DNA of 64,000 bases from Marivita sp030148515 (GTDB lineage: Bacteria > Pseudomonadota > Alphaproteobacteria > Rhodobacterales > Rhodobacteraceae), in assembly GCF_048006345.1 (NCBI RefSeq), contig NZ_CP180351.1:4402001-4466000 (forward strand). The letters run 5' to 3'. Within the stretch, counting starts at the first letter, position 1; every line of letters begins with the position of its first letter. Below are positions 17,598 to 25,030 of this stretch, one piece after another. Under the pieces are notes generated by a model, which was not told where the DNA came from, did no database searches, and saw only the letters and a program-made list of their open reading frames with translations. The position numbers were made by a program, and so were the translations under genes.

Positions 17598-18194
17598 TCA
17601 GGTCCAGATCACTGGGATCAGTGACGCCACCAGAAGTGCTGCCATCGCCCAGTTGAAGATGCGCAACCGGGTCGGGCGGTTCAGGAGGCGGCGCAATTGC
17701 TGGCCGATCACGGTCCAGGTGGTGGTGGATATGCTGCCCATCGCGACATAGGTCCCGGCCACCCAAAGCACGGCGGCGATGTCGCGTCCGGTGGCGTAGA
17801 GGGTGATCGCACCAAGCGCCATGGACCAGGCCTTGGGGTTGACCCATTGGAACGCGGCGGCTTGCAGGAAGGAAAGCGGTTTGCTGCCGGTCTTGGGCGC
17901 GCCATCGGGGGGGGCTGCATTGGCGATGCGCCATGCGAGATAGAGCATGTAGAGCACCGACAGCACTTTGAGGATGGTGTAGGACATCGGCCAGAGATCG
18001 AAGACCTGCATCACGCCGAGCCCCACAGGGACAATCATCAAGGGAAAGCCAAGGCCGACGCCCAGCATGTGGGGGATGGACCGACGAAAGCCGAAATTCG
18101 CGCCGGAGGTCATCAGCATGAGGTTGTTCGGTCCCGGTGTGATCACGGTGACGAAGGCGAAGCCTGCGAGGGCGAGGAAGAGGTCTAGGGTCAT
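17598..18194 (-). CDS. LysE-family amino acid/metabolite exporter
   Basis: The 198-residue protein has about six membrane helices and the LysE/RhtB family signature TPGPNNLMLM near residues 19-28. It should export an amino acid or related compound across the inner membrane. I prefer ATG 18194 because it begins directly with the first helix; the frame extends to 18224. It is divergent from an Lrp/AsnC regulator, an arrangement common for LysE-type exporters. Confidence 0.88.
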   Translation of the reverse strand: MTLDLFLALAGFAFVTVITPGPNNLMLMTSGANFGFRRSIPHMLGVGLGFPLMIVPVGLGVMQVFDLWPMSYTILKVLSVLYMLYLAWRIANAAPPDGAPKTGSKPLSFLQAAAFQWVNPKAWSMALGAITLYATGRDIAAVLWVAGTYVAMGSISTTTWTVIGQQLRRLLNRPTRLRIFNWAMAALLVASLIPVIWT

Positions 18195-18249
18195 GCGGCG
18201 CACTTTGTGCCAAGATGCGCGCATATTGGTTGTGAATTTGTGACGTCTA

Positions 18250-18265
18250 TTGCATATATTTGCAA
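18250..18265. promoter_or_regulatory. Candidate Lrp-type operator
   Basis: An inverted repeat TTGCA-N6-TGCAA lies in the 74-bp divergent spacer, 3 bp before the regulator start. Lrp/AsnC proteins bind inverted AT-rich sites of this kind, so autoregulation and control of the LysE gene are plausible. Confidence 0.45.
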
Positions 18266-18268
18266 TTT

Positions 18269-18721
18269 ATGAGCGAAATTGATCAGATCGACCGCCAGAT
18301 ATTGCGCGTGTTGTCGCGGGATGGGCGCATCAGCAACCTTGCCCTTGCCGAACAGGTCGGGTTGTCGCCCTCGGCCTGTCTGCGTCGGGTCAGCGCGCTG
18401 GAACGGTCCGGGGTGATTGCAGGCTATCGGGCCGTTCTGAGCCCTGAGAAAACCGGGGTCGGGTTCGTCGCCTATGTGACCGTTGGACTGAGCCAGCACA
18501 CGAAATCCGCGCAGGAGGCATTCGAGCGGGCGATTTCGCGCAGCCCCGAGGTGCGGGAGTGTCACAATATCACCGGGTCGGTGGAGTACCTTTTGCGGGT
18601 CGAGGCGCGGGATCTGGCGGCCTACAAGCATTTTCACACCGAGGTTCTGGGGGTCCTGCCGCAGGTCAATGCGATCACCTCTTACGTGGTGATGGGATCG
18701 CCGAAGGACGAGCGGGCCTGA
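18269..18721 (+). CDS. Lrp/AsnC-family transcriptional regulator
   Basis: The 150-residue protein has an N-terminal helix-turn-helix (about 5-60: LDRxIL-type start, LAEQVGLSPSACLRRVSALE) and a C-terminal RAM ligand-binding domain (about 68-145, with VRECHNITGSVEYLLRV). Such proteins are octamer-forming, amino-acid-sensing DNA-binding proteins. ATG 18269 begins the family-typical sequence; the frame extends only to a weak TTG. The divergent LysE gene is its probable target. Confidence 0.9.
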   Translation: MSEIDQIDRQILRVLSRDGRISNLALAEQVGLSPSACLRRVSALERSGVIAGYRAVLSPEKTGVGFVAYVTVGLSQHTKSAQEAFERAISRSPEVRECHNITGSVEYLLRVEARDLAAYKHFHTEVLGVLPQVNAITSYVVMGSPKDERA

Positions 18722-18809
18722 GCCATGCAGCGGGCGCATGGCGCGCCTGTTGCTGTGGCTCTGGTGTCGTGGGGCAGGACACATAGGTTGGAACGCATGG
18801 GAGGCACAT

Positions 18810-18983
18810 ATGTTGGAGGCCCCAATGAACGAGACATCCGCCACCCTATCGAACCCTGTTTCCGCTGACGAAGCGCTGCGTCTTTTGTCCGAAGCCTGGG
18901 CCTATTACACGCCGCGTCCGAAGCTGGTGACCGAACAGAACAGCCAGCCATCGCCGGTCTTTGACGAGTACTACGCGGCCTGA
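18810..18983 (+). CDS. Small conserved-looking protein of unknown function
   Basis: This is a 57-residue (or 52-residue, from ATG 18825) soluble acidic peptide that I do not recognise functionally. Both candidate ATGs have a GGAGG five bases upstream. Its tail (DEALRLLSEAWAYYTP then VTEQ and ending FDEYYAA) is compositionally normal for a small folded protein with aromatic residues and no membrane segment. It lies between the Lrp gene and a lytic transglycosylase gene on the same strand. Confidence 0.6.
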   Translation: MLEAPMNETSATLSNPVSADEALRLLSEAWAYYTPRPKLVTEQNSQPSPVFDEYYAA

Positions 18984-19017
18984 GCAAAGCTTTGCCGATG
19001 GGAAAATATCACGATTG

Positions 19018-19042
19018 CCTTGCGACGGGCTTCGTCGCAAGG
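19018..19042 (+). promoter_or_regulatory. Perfect 10-bp stem-loop covering the ribosome site of the lytic transglycosylase
   Basis: CCTTGCGACG and CGTCGCAAGG form a perfect 10-bp stem with a GGCTT loop. The AAGG at its 3' edge is the only Shine-Dalgarno-like sequence before ATG 19050, seven bases away. When folded, this would hide the ribosome site. It lacks a U-run, so it is a weak terminator candidate. Confidence 0.5.
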
Positions 19043-19049
19043 CTGGCGC

Positions 19050-19553
19050 ATGAAAATGTTGCGTCCTGTCCTATTTGCTTTGTGCGTCGCGGGTGTTGTT
19101 CCGGGGTGTTCCACCACCGTGGAGAGAACGTCTGAGGAAACCGTTTCCACCGTTTCGACGCGGAACCTCTATCCCAATGAAACGCCCGAACTGCGCGAAA
19201 TGATTGTCGCTGCTGCGCAGGAGAATGAGGTGCCTGTGTCGCTTGTTCAGCGGGTGGTGATCCGGGAGAGCACACACCGCCCTGAGGCGCGCAACGGACC
19301 CTATTACGGGCTGATGCAGATCCTGCCGGCAACGGCACGATCCATGGGGTTCAGGGGGGAACCTTCGGATCTCTTGGATGCCGAAACCAATCTCAGATAC
19401 GCGGTGCGTTACCTGCGCGGCGCCTGGCTTGTTTCCGATGGGGACGAGGAAGAGGCACTGATGTGGTATGCGCGCGGGTACTATTACGAGGCGAAGCGCC
19501 TGGGACTGCTGGACGAGACCGGCGTTCATGGGCGCAAGGACTGGCCGGCGTGA
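19050..19553 (+). CDS. Lipoprotein lytic murein transglycosylase (SLT domain)
   Basis: The 167-residue protein has a lipoprotein signal (lipobox VVPGC near residue 20) and a short SLT/goose-lysozyme-type domain: VIRESTHRPEARNG with the catalytic Glu in RES, then YYGLMQILPATARSMGF, and a NLRYAVRYLRGAW segment. It should cleave peptidoglycan glycan strands from the membrane-anchored position. The start ATG 19050 fits the signal peptide; the frame extends to a TTG at 19020 inside a stem-loop. No operon partner is evident. Confidence 0.85.
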   Translation: MKMLRPVLFALCVAGVVPGCSTTVERTSEETVSTVSTRNLYPNETPELREMIVAAAQENEVPVSLVQRVVIRESTHRPEARNGPYYGLMQILPATARSMGFRGEPSDLLDAETNLRYAVRYLRGAWLVSDGDEEEALMWYARGYYYEAKRLGLLDETGVHGRKDWPA

Positions 19554-19580
19554 TTTCCATCATTTCGTAAGACTTGTTTG

Positions 19581-19624
19581 AGAATCTTCGTACGAAGATT
19601 CTGGACCCGCCCATAAAATTCTGG
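19581..19624. repeat. Dispersed repeat, copy 2 (AGAATCTTCG/CGAAGATTCT plus CATAAAATTCTGG tail)
   Basis: An inverted repeat AGAATCTTCGTACGAAGATTCT is followed by CCATAAAATTCTGG, the same arrangement as at 4459-4505. It lies in the convergent spacer between the lytic transglycosylase and mcl1 genes. Confidence 0.75.
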
Positions 19625-19649
19625 CAGCAGAAGCGGTGGTGGCGGAAAA

Positions 19650-19676
19650 GGCCTGCGCTGGATCAAGCGCAGGCCC
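19650..19676. terminator. Bidirectional intrinsic terminator between convergent genes
   Basis: The 10-bp stem GGCCTGCGCT / AGCGCAGGCC has a six-base loop. On the minus strand it is followed by TTTT, fitting the mcl1 transcript; on the plus strand the following CTTCTTGT is a weaker tail for the lytic transglycosylase transcript. Confidence 0.7.
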
Positions 19677-19719
19677 TTCTTGTGTCGCTTCTGAGCGTCG
19701 TTTTCGCGGGCGCGCCCTC

Positions 19720-20682
19720 TCAGGCGGGTGTGGTGATCATTTCCGACTGCCGCACGATCACCTCGGCCTGTTTGATTGACGCGATATCGACAAGGCGGCC
19801 TTTGTAGACCGTGGCCCCTTCGCCCTTGGCCCTGGCCTCTTCCATTGCCGCAAGGATTTCGCGGGCCTCTGTCACTGCCTCTTCGGAGGGCGTGAAGACC
19901 TCATTGGCCAAGGCAACCTGTTTCGGGTGGATCGCCCATTTGCCGACCATGCCGAGCGTGGCAGAGCGCAGCGCCTGCGCGCGGAATCCTTCATCATCCG
20001 AAAAATCGCCGAACGGGCCGTCAACCGGCAGCACACCGTGGGTGCGGCAGGCGGCAACGATGGCGGTCTGAGCCCAGTGCCACGGGTCGGACCAGTATTT
20101 CGCGCCCTCGTGCAGCATATAGTAATTCGCCTGCGTGCCGCCAATGCCGGTGGTCTGCATGCCCATGGACGCCGCGAAATCGGCGGCACCGAGGCTCATC
20201 GCCTGCAAGCGGGGTGTGGCAGAGGCGATTTCTTCGACATGGGCGATACCAGCGGCGGATTCGATGATCACTTCGAAACCGAGGCGTTTCTTGCGGCCCG
20301 TTGCGGCTTCGACGGCGCTGACCAAAGCGTCGACAGCGTAGAGATCGGCCCCGCAACCGACTTTGGGGATCATGATCTGGTCGAGGCGTTCGGGCGCGCG
20401 TTCCAGCAGGTCGACAACATCGCGATACCAGAAGGGTGTATCAAGGCTGTTGATCCGCACGCTGAGCGTCTTGGTGCCCCAGTCAATGTCGCCGATCGCC
20501 TGAATGATGTTCTCGCGCGCGCTGTCCTTGTCACTTGGGGCGACACTGTCTTCCAGATCGAGATTGATGACATCCGCGTCCGATTTGGCCATCTTTTCGA
20601 AAATCGCCGGGCGCGAGCCGGGGCCAAAGAGCTGGCAGCGGTTCGGGCGGGACGGCGGGGTGGGCTGGATGCGGAAGGACAT
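19720..20682 (-). CDS. mcl1: L-malyl-CoA/beta-methylmalyl-CoA lyase (Mcl1)
   Basis: This 320-residue CitE-like enzyme cleaves L-malyl-CoA to acetyl-CoA and glyoxylate and beta-methylmalyl-CoA to propionyl-CoA and glyoxylate in the ethylmalonyl-CoA pathway. The sequence is close to my memory of Rhodobacter Mcl1: N-terminal RPNRCQLFGPGSRP, LDLEDSVAP with the metal-binding acidic residues, FEVIIESAAGIAHVEEI, and SLGAADFAASMGMQTTGIGG. ATG 20682 has GAGG upstream; the frame extends to 20916 but the extra residues are not family-like. The enzyme implies growth on C2 compounds without isocitrate lyase. Confidence 0.94.
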   Translation of the reverse strand: MSFRIQPTPPSRPNRCQLFGPGSRPAIFEKMAKSDADVINLDLEDSVAPSDKDSARENIIQAIGDIDWGTKTLSVRINSLDTPFWYRDVVDLLERAPERLDQIMIPKVGCGADLYAVDALVSAVEAATGRKKRLGFEVIIESAAGIAHVEEIASATPRLQAMSLGAADFAASMGMQTTGIGGTQANYYMLHEGAKYWSDPWHWAQTAIVAACRTHGVLPVDGPFGDFSDDEGFRAQALRSATLGMVGKWAIHPKQVALANEVFTPSEEAVTEAREILAAMEEARAKGEGATVYKGRLVDIASIKQAEVIVRQSEMITTPA

Positions 20683-20739
20683 GGGCGCCTCTTGGTAAGG
20701 ATATTTCGTTTCGTGGTGCTGTGGGGTTATGAAATTGCG

Positions 20740-20840
20740 CGACTTTCTGCAAGTGCATTTTGCACCTGCGAAATCCTCGCTGCTGTGCGGCGTATTTGCG
20801 CGGCGCAAGAATCTCCCGATGAATCGACGTATTGCGGGGA
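20740..20840. promoter_or_regulatory. Palindrome-rich control region of mcl1
   Basis: Between the divergent mcl1 and dgcN starts are the inverted repeat GTGCA-TTT-TGCAC (about 20755-20767) and the perfect palindrome TTGCGC-G-GCGCAA (20796-20808). Short-chain acyl-CoA regulators of the ScfR/RamB type bind TTTGC-like palindromes near such genes, so these are candidate operators. Binding is not shown by the sequence. Confidence 0.35.
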
Positions 20841-20939
20841 AATTTTGTGCAAACATGGGTTTGCGCGCTGACAGAGGCAATGCAATTGACGGCGCGGCCT
20901 GCCATTCTTCTGTCAAACACGCTGCTACAGGAGACGACC

Positions 20940-21941
20940 ATGATCAAGACACCGTATCTTTTGTTTCTGGGGGATGCGCCCGACGGGCTGGCTGCGAAGG
21001 TGGCGCAGGGGATCAAGGATTGGCGTCCTGAAAACTGCGTGGGTCAGTTCCGCATGGAGGGCTGCAAGGCTGATCTGGGCCTGACCGACATGACCCTTGC
21101 CGAGGCGAAAGAGGCCGGTGCAAAGACCCTTGTCGTTGGTGTGGCCAACCGGGGCGGCAAGATCAGCCAGGCGTGGAAAAAGGTGCTGGTGATGGCGCTT
21201 GAGGAAGGGTTCGATCTTGCTTCGGGCCTGCACAACCTGCTGCGCAACGAACCCGATCTCGTGGCGGTGGCCGAAGCGACCGGGCGCAGCCTGCATGATG
21301 TGCGGGTGCCCGAGGTCGAGTATCCCATTGCCGATGGCGTGAAGCGCACGGGCAAGCGGGTGCTGGGCGTCGGCACGGATTGTTCCGTGGGCAAGATGTA
21401 CACCGGGCTCGCTTTGGACAAATCCATGCGCGCCATGGGGATGAAGAGCACGTTCCGCGCGACTGGGCAGACGGGCATCCTGATCACCGGCGACGGTGTG
21501 CCTTTGGATGCGGTTGTGGCGGATTTCATGGCGGGCTCCATCGAGCGGCTGACGCCGGACAACGATCCTGACCATTGGGATGTGATCGAAGGGCAGGGGA
21601 GCCTGTTCCACGTCTCCTTCTCGGGTGTCACGCTGGCGCTGATCCATGGTGGGCAGCCCGATGCGCTGATCCTGTGCCATGAGCCGACGCGCACGCATAT
21701 GCGCGGGCTGCCAGGCTATGACCTGCCATCGCTCGAGGCACTGCGGGACATGGCGCTCCCATTGGCGCGGATTGCCAACCCGGATTGCGTTGTGGCGGGG
21801 ATTTCGATCAACACCCAGCATATGGGCGAGGCGGAGGCGGTGGCCTATCTCAAGGAACTGGAGGACCGGATGGGTCTGCCAGCGGTCGACCCTTATCGTC
21901 ATGGCGCGGATCGGTTGGCCGAGGCTTTGGCGGCGCTTTGA
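20940..21941 (+). CDS. dgcN: DUF1611 protein, probable D-glutamate N-acetyltransferase DgcN
   Basis: The 333-residue protein is a DUF1611-type protein with a P-loop-like GVGTDCSVGKMYT segment near residues 144-156. In marine bacteria, DgcN acetylates D-glutamate so that the neighbouring epimerase DgcA can convert it to the L-form. ATG 20940 has CAGGAG upstream; the frame extends back to 20832 without family-like sequence. It is 74 bp upstream of the dgcA gene on the same strand. The pair is the strongest evidence for the D-Glu role; DUF1611 alone would not show it. Confidence 0.8.
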   Translation: MIKTPYLLFLGDAPDGLAAKVAQGIKDWRPENCVGQFRMEGCKADLGLTDMTLAEAKEAGAKTLVVGVANRGGKISQAWKKVLVMALEEGFDLASGLHNLLRNEPDLVAVAEATGRSLHDVRVPEVEYPIADGVKRTGKRVLGVGTDCSVGKMYTGLALDKSMRAMGMKSTFRATGQTGILITGDGVPLDAVVADFMAGSIERLTPDNDPDHWDVIEGQGSLFHVSFSGVTLALIHGGQPDALILCHEPTRTHMRGLPGYDLPSLEALRDMALPLARIANPDCVVAGISINTQHMGEAEAVAYLKELEDRMGLPAVDPYRHGADRLAEALAAL

Positions 21942-21978
21942 CGACCATTTGCGCGGCGCCTGTTGGTGCGTCGCGTGT

Positions 21979-22000
21979 GCGTATTTGAAAAGAGAAGAAG
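21979..22000 (+). repeat. 22-bp dispersed repeat, copy 3
   Basis: This copy is identical to 15877-15898 and lies 15 bp before the dgcA start, in the dgcN-dgcA spacer. It is purine-rich and ends in GAGAAGAAG, so it could form part of the 5' region or ribosome-binding context of dgcA. Confidence 0.85.
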
Positions 22001-22015
22001 CAGGGGGAGCGTCCC

Positions 22016-22978
22016 ATGATCGAAGTCACGCGCGATGTGTTCCGGCTGGCACAGGTGTTCACCATCTCGCGCGGGAGCCGGAGCGAGGCCAAGGTGTTGA
22101 CGGTGCGGGTGACGCGGGGCGGGGTGACCGGATGGGGCGAATGTGTGCCTTACGCGCGCTATGGTGAAACGCTTGAGAGTGTCGAGGCGCAGATCCGGTC
22201 GTTGCCCGAGGGTATTGATCGTGCGGCGTTGCAGGAGGCTCTGCCCGCCGGGGCCGCGCGGAACGCGGTGGATTGCGCGCTCTGGGATCTGGAAGCCAAG
22301 CAGGCCGGGTGCCGGGTGTGGGAGCTTGCCGGTATAGCTTCGCCGGGGCCGGAAGTGACGGCGTACACGCTTTCGCTGGAGGCGCCGGATGTGATGCAAG
22401 CGCAGGCGGCGAAGAATGCGCATCGGCCCTTGCTCAAGATCAAGCTGGGAACGCCCGACGATATGCCGCGACTTGAGGCGGTGCGGGCCGGCGCGCCAGA
22501 CGCGCGGATCATTGTCGATGCCAATGAGGGCTGGTCGGCGGAAGTCTATGCGGATCTTGCGCCGCATCTGCTCCGGCTCGGTGTGGCCTTGGTGGAGCAG
22601 CCTTTGCCTGCAGGCGAAGACGATGCGCTTTTGGGCGTGGACCGCCCTGTGCCGCTCTGTGCCGACGAGAGCTGCCATGATCGCGCCTCCTTGCCCAAGC
22701 TCAAAGGCAAGTACGACATGGCGAACATCAAGCTCGACAAGACGGGTGGATTGACCGAGGCGCTTGCGCTGCGAGATGCGGCGCGGGCCGCAGGGTATGA
22801 TGTGATGGTGGGCTGCATGGTTGGATCATCCTTGGCGATGGCCCCGGCCGTGCTGGTGGCGCAGGGGGCGGCGATCACCGATCTGGATGGTCCGCTGCTG
22901 CTGGCCGAAGACCGGGACGTGCCCTTGGTGTTTGACGAGGCAGGCGTGCACCCTTCGGATGCGTCGCTCTGGGGATAG
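22016..22978 (+). CDS. dgcA: Enolase-superfamily epimerase, probable DgcA (N-acetyl-D-Glu epimerase)
   Basis: The 320-residue enzyme belongs to the dipeptide epimerase branch of the enolase superfamily. Visible residues are the KIK catalytic lysine pair (near 141-143), the metal ligands in VDANEGW, VEQPLP and ADESCHD, and the second catalytic lysine in NIKLDKTGG. These fit a 1,1-proton-transfer epimerase. With DgcN it should convert D-Glu to L-Glu via N-acetyl intermediates. An L-Ala-D/L-Glu epimerase (YcjG-like) is the alternative. The GGGGGAG site precedes the ATG. Confidence 0.83.
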   Translation: MIEVTRDVFRLAQVFTISRGSRSEAKVLTVRVTRGGVTGWGECVPYARYGETLESVEAQIRSLPEGIDRAALQEALPAGAARNAVDCALWDLEAKQAGCRVWELAGIASPGPEVTAYTLSLEAPDVMQAQAAKNAHRPLLKIKLGTPDDMPRLEAVRAGAPDARIIVDANEGWSAEVYADLAPHLLRLGVALVEQPLPAGEDDALLGVDRPVPLCADESCHDRASLPKLKGKYDMANIKLDKTGGLTEALALRDAARAAGYDVMVGCMVGSSLAMAPAVLVAQGAAITDLDGPLLLAEDRDVPLVFDEAGVHPSDASLWG

Positions 22979-22981
22979 GGT

Positions 22982-23989
22982 CTAGTCTGTGCGCCGGTCG
23001 ATGCAGGCCGTGTTGCCATCTAGGCGCACATCGTAGACGTCCATCGCCTCGGGGTACTCGATCTCGATGCAGAGCGAAAACGCGCTTGCGGAGGTCCTTG
23101 CGTAGCGGATGTCACTGGCAAAACCTGTAAGCCACGCCGGGTTGCGGGCGCAGGTCATCGGGTCGAGCATTTCGGGCAGGTTGGCGCGGTCGATGTCGGG
23201 GCATTGGGACAGGTCATTGGCAAGCGTGCGCAGATCCGACAAGCGCCACCGATCGCGTTGTTCCATCTGTCCCTGTGCCGGGCCACCCACCAGCCAGAAC
23301 GTCAGACCAAGTGACAGGGTCGCAAGGCCGATCAAAACCCAACCTGCGGGAACAGGAATGCCGCCCGTTGGTAAACTGCGGGTTTCGCGGAAATATGCGA
23401 GAACCACCAAGGCGACACATGCGACCGTTGCCGATTTGACCAGAAAACGCAGCGTGATCTGACCGTCGAGCCAGCTGTAGATCAGGTAAAGCGCGTCCCC
23501 CAGAAGCGTGATCGTTGCCACAAGCATCGCCAGTGCGGAGAGCCAGCGGCGCACCGTGCCGTGCCTGCGCGCCGGATCGGCGTCGGTGGCCTGTCGGTCT
23601 TTGCGGTCGAGCACGTAGAACACGGGAACAAATACGATCAGCGCGGCCATGGACCAGCGCAACCCGGACAGCCGCCCGTAAGTTTGGGACTCATCCGGTT
23701 CGGGCAGCCAGATGTTGATCTGTGCAAACAGCAGGGTGAGCGTGCTGCCGACAACCATCCCGAACACCACAAAGAGCAGGCTGTAGAACAACGCGTCGCG
23801 GGCGGCGGTGGACCTGATCGGGCGCGGGACGGCTCCGGCACCCTCCTGATGCAGCCAGCCTGCAAGGGCGGCGTCAATCTCGGTGTCGGTCCAGTCGGCA
23901 TGTCGCAGGGTCTTGGCGATGTCGTCCTTTGACCGGCCCGATTGCAGGGCATCGCGGATAAAATGGGAAAGCTCCGGGGGAATTTGCAT
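22982..23989 (-). CDS. Membrane protein with DUF5671-like region
   Basis: The 335-residue protein starts with a soluble domain of about 60 residues (a helical, acidic PPELSHFIRDAL-type segment ending in WLHQEGAG) followed by at least six membrane helices from about residue 65 to 250 and an 85-residue C-terminal soluble part with three Cys. I recognise only a resemblance to DUF5671 membrane proteins. It is convergent with dgcA, separated from it by 3 bp. Its job in the D-amino-acid region is unknown. Confidence 0.7.
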   Translation of the reverse strand: MQIPPELSHFIRDALQSGRSKDDIAKTLRHADWTDTEIDAALAGWLHQEGAGAVPRPIRSTAARDALFYSLLFVVFGMVVGSTLTLLFAQINIWLPEPDESQTYGRLSGLRWSMAALIVFVPVFYVLDRKDRQATDADPARRHGTVRRWLSALAMLVATITLLGDALYLIYSWLDGQITLRFLVKSATVACVALVVLAYFRETRSLPTGGIPVPAGWVLIGLATLSLGLTFWLVGGPAQGQMEQRDRWRLSDLRTLANDLSQCPDIDRANLPEMLDPMTCARNPAWLTGFASDIRYARTSASAFSLCIEIEYPEAMDVYDVRLDGNTACIDRRTD

Positions 23990-24163
23990 GGGTGGCCTGT
24001 GCCTGTTGTCTGCACCTATGGGAGGACGGGCGCGCCGCGCGGTCAACGACTTTTTGGCGCGCTGTTCATCGCACATGCGAAATGCCTTGAAAGTCGTTGC
24101 TGCGCGCCGCTAAACCGGACCGACACGTGCTTGCACGATATCTTTTTTCGGAAGGACCTGCCC

Positions 24164-25027
24164 ATGACCCGCACCGTATTTGTGAACGGAGAGTATCTGC
24201 CCGAGGATGAAGCGAAGGTTTCGATATTCGACCGCGCCTTTCTGATGGCGGACGGAGTCTATGAGGTGACATCCGTACTCGGGGGTAAGCTGATCGACTT
24301 TGCTGGTCATGCAAAGCGGTTGGAGCGGTCGCTGAACGAGCTCGACATCAAGAAACCGGCGGTGTTCGATGACCTGCTTGAGATTCACCGCGAGTTGGTG
24401 CGGGTGAACGGGATCGAGGATGGTCTGGTCTATCTGCAGATCACGCGCGGCGCGCCGGGTGACCGGGATTTCGTCTTCCCTGATCCGGAGACGACCGAAC
24501 CGACTGTGGTGCTGTTCACGCAGAACAAGCCCGGTCTGGCGGACAGCCCGGCGGCGAAGACGGGGATGAAGATCATCTCGATCGAAGACGTGCGCTGGGG
24601 CCGTCGCGACATCAAGACTGTGCAGCTTCTCTACCCGTCGATGGGCAAGATGATGGCGAAGAAGGCGGGTGCGGATGACGCGTGGATGGTGCAGGATGGG
24701 CATGTAACCGAAGGCACCAGCAACAACGCCTATATCATCAAGGGCAATACGATCATCACGCGGGCGCTGTCGAACGACATCCTGCACGGGATCACCCGCG
24801 CGGCGGTGTTGCGTTTTGCGCGAGAGGCGCAGATGCAGGTAGAAGAGCGCAACTTCACCATCGATGAGGCGAAAGAGGCGGATGAGGCGTTCATCACCTC
24901 GGCCTCGGCCTTTGTGATGCCGGTGATCGAGATCGACGGTGTGAACTTGGGCGATGGCACGCCGGGCGCGCGGACTGCACGGCTGCGCGAGATCTACCTC
25001 GAGGAAAGCCGCAAGGCCGCTGTCTGA
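24164..25027 (+). CDS. dat: Class IV aminotransferase, probable D-amino-acid transaminase
   Basis: The 287-residue PLP enzyme has the class IV fold: FDRAFLMADGVYEV at the N-terminus, the PLP lysine in RDIKTVQLL (near residue 145) and TEGTSNNAYII near 188. The RDIK context and the surrounding residues fit D-amino-acid transaminase more than BCAT, which usually has a different lysine context. It would make D-Glu from D-Ala and 2-oxoglutarate or act in reverse, which fits the neighbouring dgcN-dgcA pair. ATG 24164 begins the family sequence; the frame extends back to 23942. Confidence 0.83.
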   Translation: MTRTVFVNGEYLPEDEAKVSIFDRAFLMADGVYEVTSVLGGKLIDFAGHAKRLERSLNELDIKKPAVFDDLLEIHRELVRVNGIEDGLVYLQITRGAPGDRDFVFPDPETTEPTVVLFTQNKPGLADSPAAKTGMKIISIEDVRWGRRDIKTVQLLYPSMGKMMAKKAGADDAWMVQDGHVTEGTSNNAYIIKGNTIITRALSNDILHGITRAAVLRFAREAQMQVEERNFTIDEAKEADEAFITSASAFVMPVIEIDGVNLGDGTPGARTARLREIYLEESRKAAV

Positions 25028-25030
25028 TCC

